Source: DATKEJ01 sp963768715
GTDB taxonomy: Bacteria > Bacteroidota > Rhodothermia > Rhodothermales > DATKEJ01
Assembly (NCBI GenBank): GCA_963768715.1
Contig: CAVYJC010000011.1
Location: 186,001-250,000, forward strand
Reading direction: 5' to 3'
DNA: 64,000 nucleotides
In this document: one piece after another, positions 61,848-64,000 of the stretch
Layout of the letters: every line of letters begins with the position of its first letter
Position numbering within the stretch: the stretch's first letter is position 1
Made by a program: the position numbers and the translations under genes
Notes under the pieces: model-generated
Told to the model about the DNA's origin: nothing
Databases searched by the model: none
The model's input: only the letters and a program-made list of their open reading frames with translations

Positions 61848-63731
61848 ATGGCGGGGTGGATACTCGTGGTAGGTCGGGCCGAGCCGATGGGCGACAAGCT
61901 CGCCCGACTCCAACGCACATTCTCGGTCTCGAGTATGCCCGAATTTGTCGCACATTGTGTCGAGCTCAGTCCGACGGCCCAACTACTTCAATGGTCATGG
62001 GGTGATCGAAGTGACGTCGATCTTTCGGTTGCGAAAGAAATGAATGCCGCAGCGATCGTGGACGGGTACCTGACGTCGTGGCGAACCAATGGTCTCCGGA
62101 AGGCCGACCATGCCGGCTCAGCTTGTGAAGACTTGTTAGGCAGCGGTCAAGGTGCGGTGTCAAGCTTCAACGGTTCCTTCGCCTGCGTCAGACTGGATCT
62201 GGTAAACATGCAGGCGTCAGTCTGGGCAGATCGCATTGCTTCCCGGCCCGTCTGGTTCGCCGCCCAGGACGGGACCTGGTACGTCGGTAACAGCACGGCA
62301 GCCATGGCTACGGTGATGGAGAGGCAGCCCAAACTGAATCCCGCAGGACTCTGGTCCCTGTTCCTCAGTTCCCGACACGTGGGCTCGGAGGGACTATACG
62401 CAGGTTTCCGTAACCTGCACGGTGGGGAAGTGGCGGATCTGTCACGCTCCGCATCACATCTCGCCATTCGTAAATGGTGGTCACTCGGGTTTTCGCCGGA
62501 TCACACGCGATCGGCCGGCAGTTGGGGAGAGGAAATCGCGGCGCAGCTTCAGACGTCGGCGAAGAGATTGCTCAGCGTCTCGCCATCTCCGCATTTGTTC
62601 TTGAGCGGGGGACTGGATTCCCGCATTGCGATGGGCGCACTAGGCGAATCGGTCAAGGGCGTCACGCTCACCTCGACGCCCAACAACATGAACGTCCGCA
62701 TCGCTCGCCGCGCCGCTCACTGGGCCGGGGCTTCACACCAAACGATTGAGCGGTCGGCAAACTGGTACTTGGATCGCTTCGAAGCGGCGGCGCTTCTGGC
62801 GGGCGGCAACTATAACCTGGCGCATGCGCACTACCTCGCGCCGATTCCAGTGGTTCAGTCCGAAAATTCAGGCGCCACATTCCTCCTCGGGGACCTGCTG
62901 GAGAACTTCAACAAGCATTACTTCAAACCCGAGAACGGGCGCCCGTGGCGTTTCGTGCCGGAGAACATTCCTACGTTCTACGGGCAGCTATACTCGTACA
63001 TGCATCCGGATGTCGAGCGGCTGAGGCGACTCTTTCAGCCGGAGGTTGCCTCGGTGCTCGAGGAGGCCTGGCGAGCAGAGTTCGTTGACATCTGCCGGGA
63101 CGTCCGTAGCGTTTCCGACGACGACAAGGATTGTTTCGACGCACTTTTCCGCTGGTACGACTGCAGTCTTTGTCCGACCTACCTCATGCTCGAATGCATT
63201 CGCCCGCTTGCGAGAGAGCGGAATCTGATGTTTGACAACGACATGCTGGATCTCCTTACGCGGATTCCCGCCGAACTCCGCGGGGCCGGTGTGCTCCATC
63301 CTTGGACGCTCTGGCATCTGAATAAACGTCTCGCGGTTCTACCTGACTCTAATTATTGGCTCCCTCCGATGACTCCGAAGCTTGTGAAGCAGCTGGCCCG
63401 AAAAGTGCGACCGATCGCAGGACGCATTCGTCGAAAGGCGGCACGAGCCAGGAACGGAACGGCGCCGGCCGTGAAGACGGAGGGCTCCTGGCATATGCTG
63501 GGTACGCGATATCGCGACGACGAGCGGCACAGAGAGTTTATCGAGGCTGTACTCAACGATCCGTCGTGTTTTCCGGCGGAGATATTTCGACCGGAGGCAA
63601 TATGCGCGCTGTGGAAGATGTTCTTGAGCGATCCGTCGACGAAGAAACACTATTTCGAAATCAACATGCTTCTGTCGTTCGGCCTACTGCACCGGTTGGT
63701 GCCGACGTCGGGAATGGACGTGGAAGGGTGA
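61848..63731 (+). CDS. Asparagine-synthetase-like protein
   Basis: 627 residues. The C-terminal synthetase domain has the ATP PP-loop HLFLSGGLDSRIAMGAL (S253-S258). The N-terminal glutaminase-like domain is degenerate: it begins MAGWILVVGRAEP with no Cys2, and the usual GDF.FVL.D motif is FNGSFACVRLD. Such proteins in polysaccharide loci are proposed to form amides or to adenylate a carboxylate, for example on a uronic acid. An asparagine-requiring step in basic metabolism is unlikely. Overlaps the next gene by four bases (GTGA at 63728). Confidence 0.8.
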   Translation: MAGWILVVGRAEPMGDKLARLQRTFSVSSMPEFVAHCVELSPTAQLLQWSWGDRSDVDLSVAKEMNAAAIVDGYLTSWRTNGLRKADHAGSACEDLLGSGQGAVSSFNGSFACVRLDLVNMQASVWADRIASRPVWFAAQDGTWYVGNSTAAMATVMERQPKLNPAGLWSLFLSSRHVGSEGLYAGFRNLHGGEVADLSRSASHLAIRKWWSLGFSPDHTRSAGSWGEEIAAQLQTSAKRLLSVSPSPHLFLSGGLDSRIAMGALGESVKGVTLTSTPNNMNVRIARRAAHWAGASHQTIERSANWYLDRFEAAALLAGGNYNLAHAHYLAPIPVVQSENSGATFLLGDLLENFNKHYFKPENGRPWRFVPENIPTFYGQLYSYMHPDVERLRRLFQPEVASVLEEAWRAEFVDICRDVRSVSDDDKDCFDALFRWYDCSLCPTYLMLECIRPLARERNLMFDNDMLDLLTRIPAELRGAGVLHPWTLWHLNKRLAVLPDSNYWLPPMTPKLVKQLARKVRPIAGRIRRKAARARNGTAPAVKTEGSWHMLGTRYRDDERHREFIEAVLNDPSCFPAEIFRPEAICALWKMFLSDPSTKKHYFEINMLLSFGLLHRLVPTSGMDVEG

Positions 63732-64000
63732 CGCCGACGATCAAAGTCGCCGTCGTCCAGCGCCGGTTGGCCAACTATCGAATACCACTTTACGACGGAC
63801 TCAAGGCCGCCTGTCCCGACATCCGGCTGACGGTTTTCTGCGGGCAGCGAGACGAGGGGAAGGGAACGTCGGGAATTCCAATGTCGGAGGTCGATCCCGA
63901 TTTCGTATGTCGAGTCAAGAATACAAGGATGGGCCCCGTCGGGCGGAAACTTGTCTTTCAAGCGCAGGCCATCCGCAAGGTGCTTGGGAGAGGCTACGAC
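63728..64000 (+). CDS. Glycosyltransferase, N-terminal part (cut by window end)
   Basis: 91 codons from the GTG at 63728. The opening TIKVAVVQRRLANYRIPLYD followed by GLKAACPDIRLTVFCG is the N-terminal strand-helix-strand of GT4 family enzymes (VVQR.L..YR.P.Y..L). The C-terminal catalytic domain lies beyond the window. Translationally coupled to the asparagine-synthetase-like gene. Confidence 0.75.
   Translation, partial: MTPTIKVAVVQRRLANYRIPLYDGLKAACPDIRLTVFCGQRDEGKGTSGIPMSEVDPDFVCRVKNTRMGPVGRKLVFQAQAIRKVLGRGYD

Overview
The window comes from a moderately high-GC bacterium (roughly 55-60% GC by eye), most likely of the Rhodothermota/Bacteroidota side of the FCB group and probably marine or salt-exposed. 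Three things point that way. An 848-residue secreted esterase ends in a type IX secretion (Por) C-terminal domain with the FRLYQNYPNPF signature. An ECF sigma factor of the TIGR02999 type sits beside a Ser/Thr kinase fused to a long TPR array. An ablA-ablB pair for N-epsilon-acetyl-beta-lysine, an osmolyte, is present. I see no tRNA, rRNA, CRISPR array or transposase.

Layout. 1-28 kb is a mosaic of housekeeping and accessory operons: end of a beta-helix-type protein; kinase/sigma pair; purU; a CBM9-like lipoprotein; a symporter/ablB/ablA operon; an ACT protein; an acyl-CoA synthetase; a slipin/NfeD pair; a TolB-TPR protein; an alcohol dehydrogenase/ribokinase pair; the T9SS esterase; a TylF-like methyltransferase; an MSOX-like oxidoreductase; and two tandem BTAD regulators. 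28.8-31.7 kb holds four small or membrane-anchored pseudopilin-like genes.

32.0-40.4 kb is a complete lasso-peptide biosynthetic cluster, the most interesting part of the window. In order it has B1 (PqqD-like RRE), B2 (Cys protease), a PRMT-like methyltransferase, C (asparagine-synthetase-like cyclase), a decayed second B1, a 44-codon precursor (core GGSGIAHEAAVGGKVTKFP, predicted Gly1-Glu8 ring), an HPr-kinase-like kinase, an ABC exporter and a nucleotidyltransferase. The precursor is small enough to be missed by routine annotation. The tailoring set suggests a phosphorylated, nucleotidylated or glycosylated, and possibly methylated lasso peptide.

40.4 kb to the end is a surface-polysaccharide locus. 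Its head is visibly rearranged. A conserved leader plus a NusG/UpxY-like antiterminator gene occurs in one intact and two broken copies, each broken copy joined to a different fragment of a WbpE-type DegT aminotransferase. Next come an SLBB export protein and a Wzc-type co-polymerase/tyrosine kinase, each with a single-base frameshift. The rest is a Gfo/Idh oxidoreductase, SDR epimerase, DegT aminotransferase, WbqC protein, twin beta-propeller proteins, GNAT, methyltransferases, a Wzx flippase, glycosyltransferases, two nucleotidyltransferase-fold proteins and an asparagine-synthetase-like protein, ending in a glycosyltransferase cut by the window edge.

Many intergenic spacers contain degenerate 7-bp (once 8-bp) tandem repeats whose unit sequence differs from spacer to spacer while the period is kept. 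REP-like hairpins and a dispersed CCCCGAG-type element accompany two of them.
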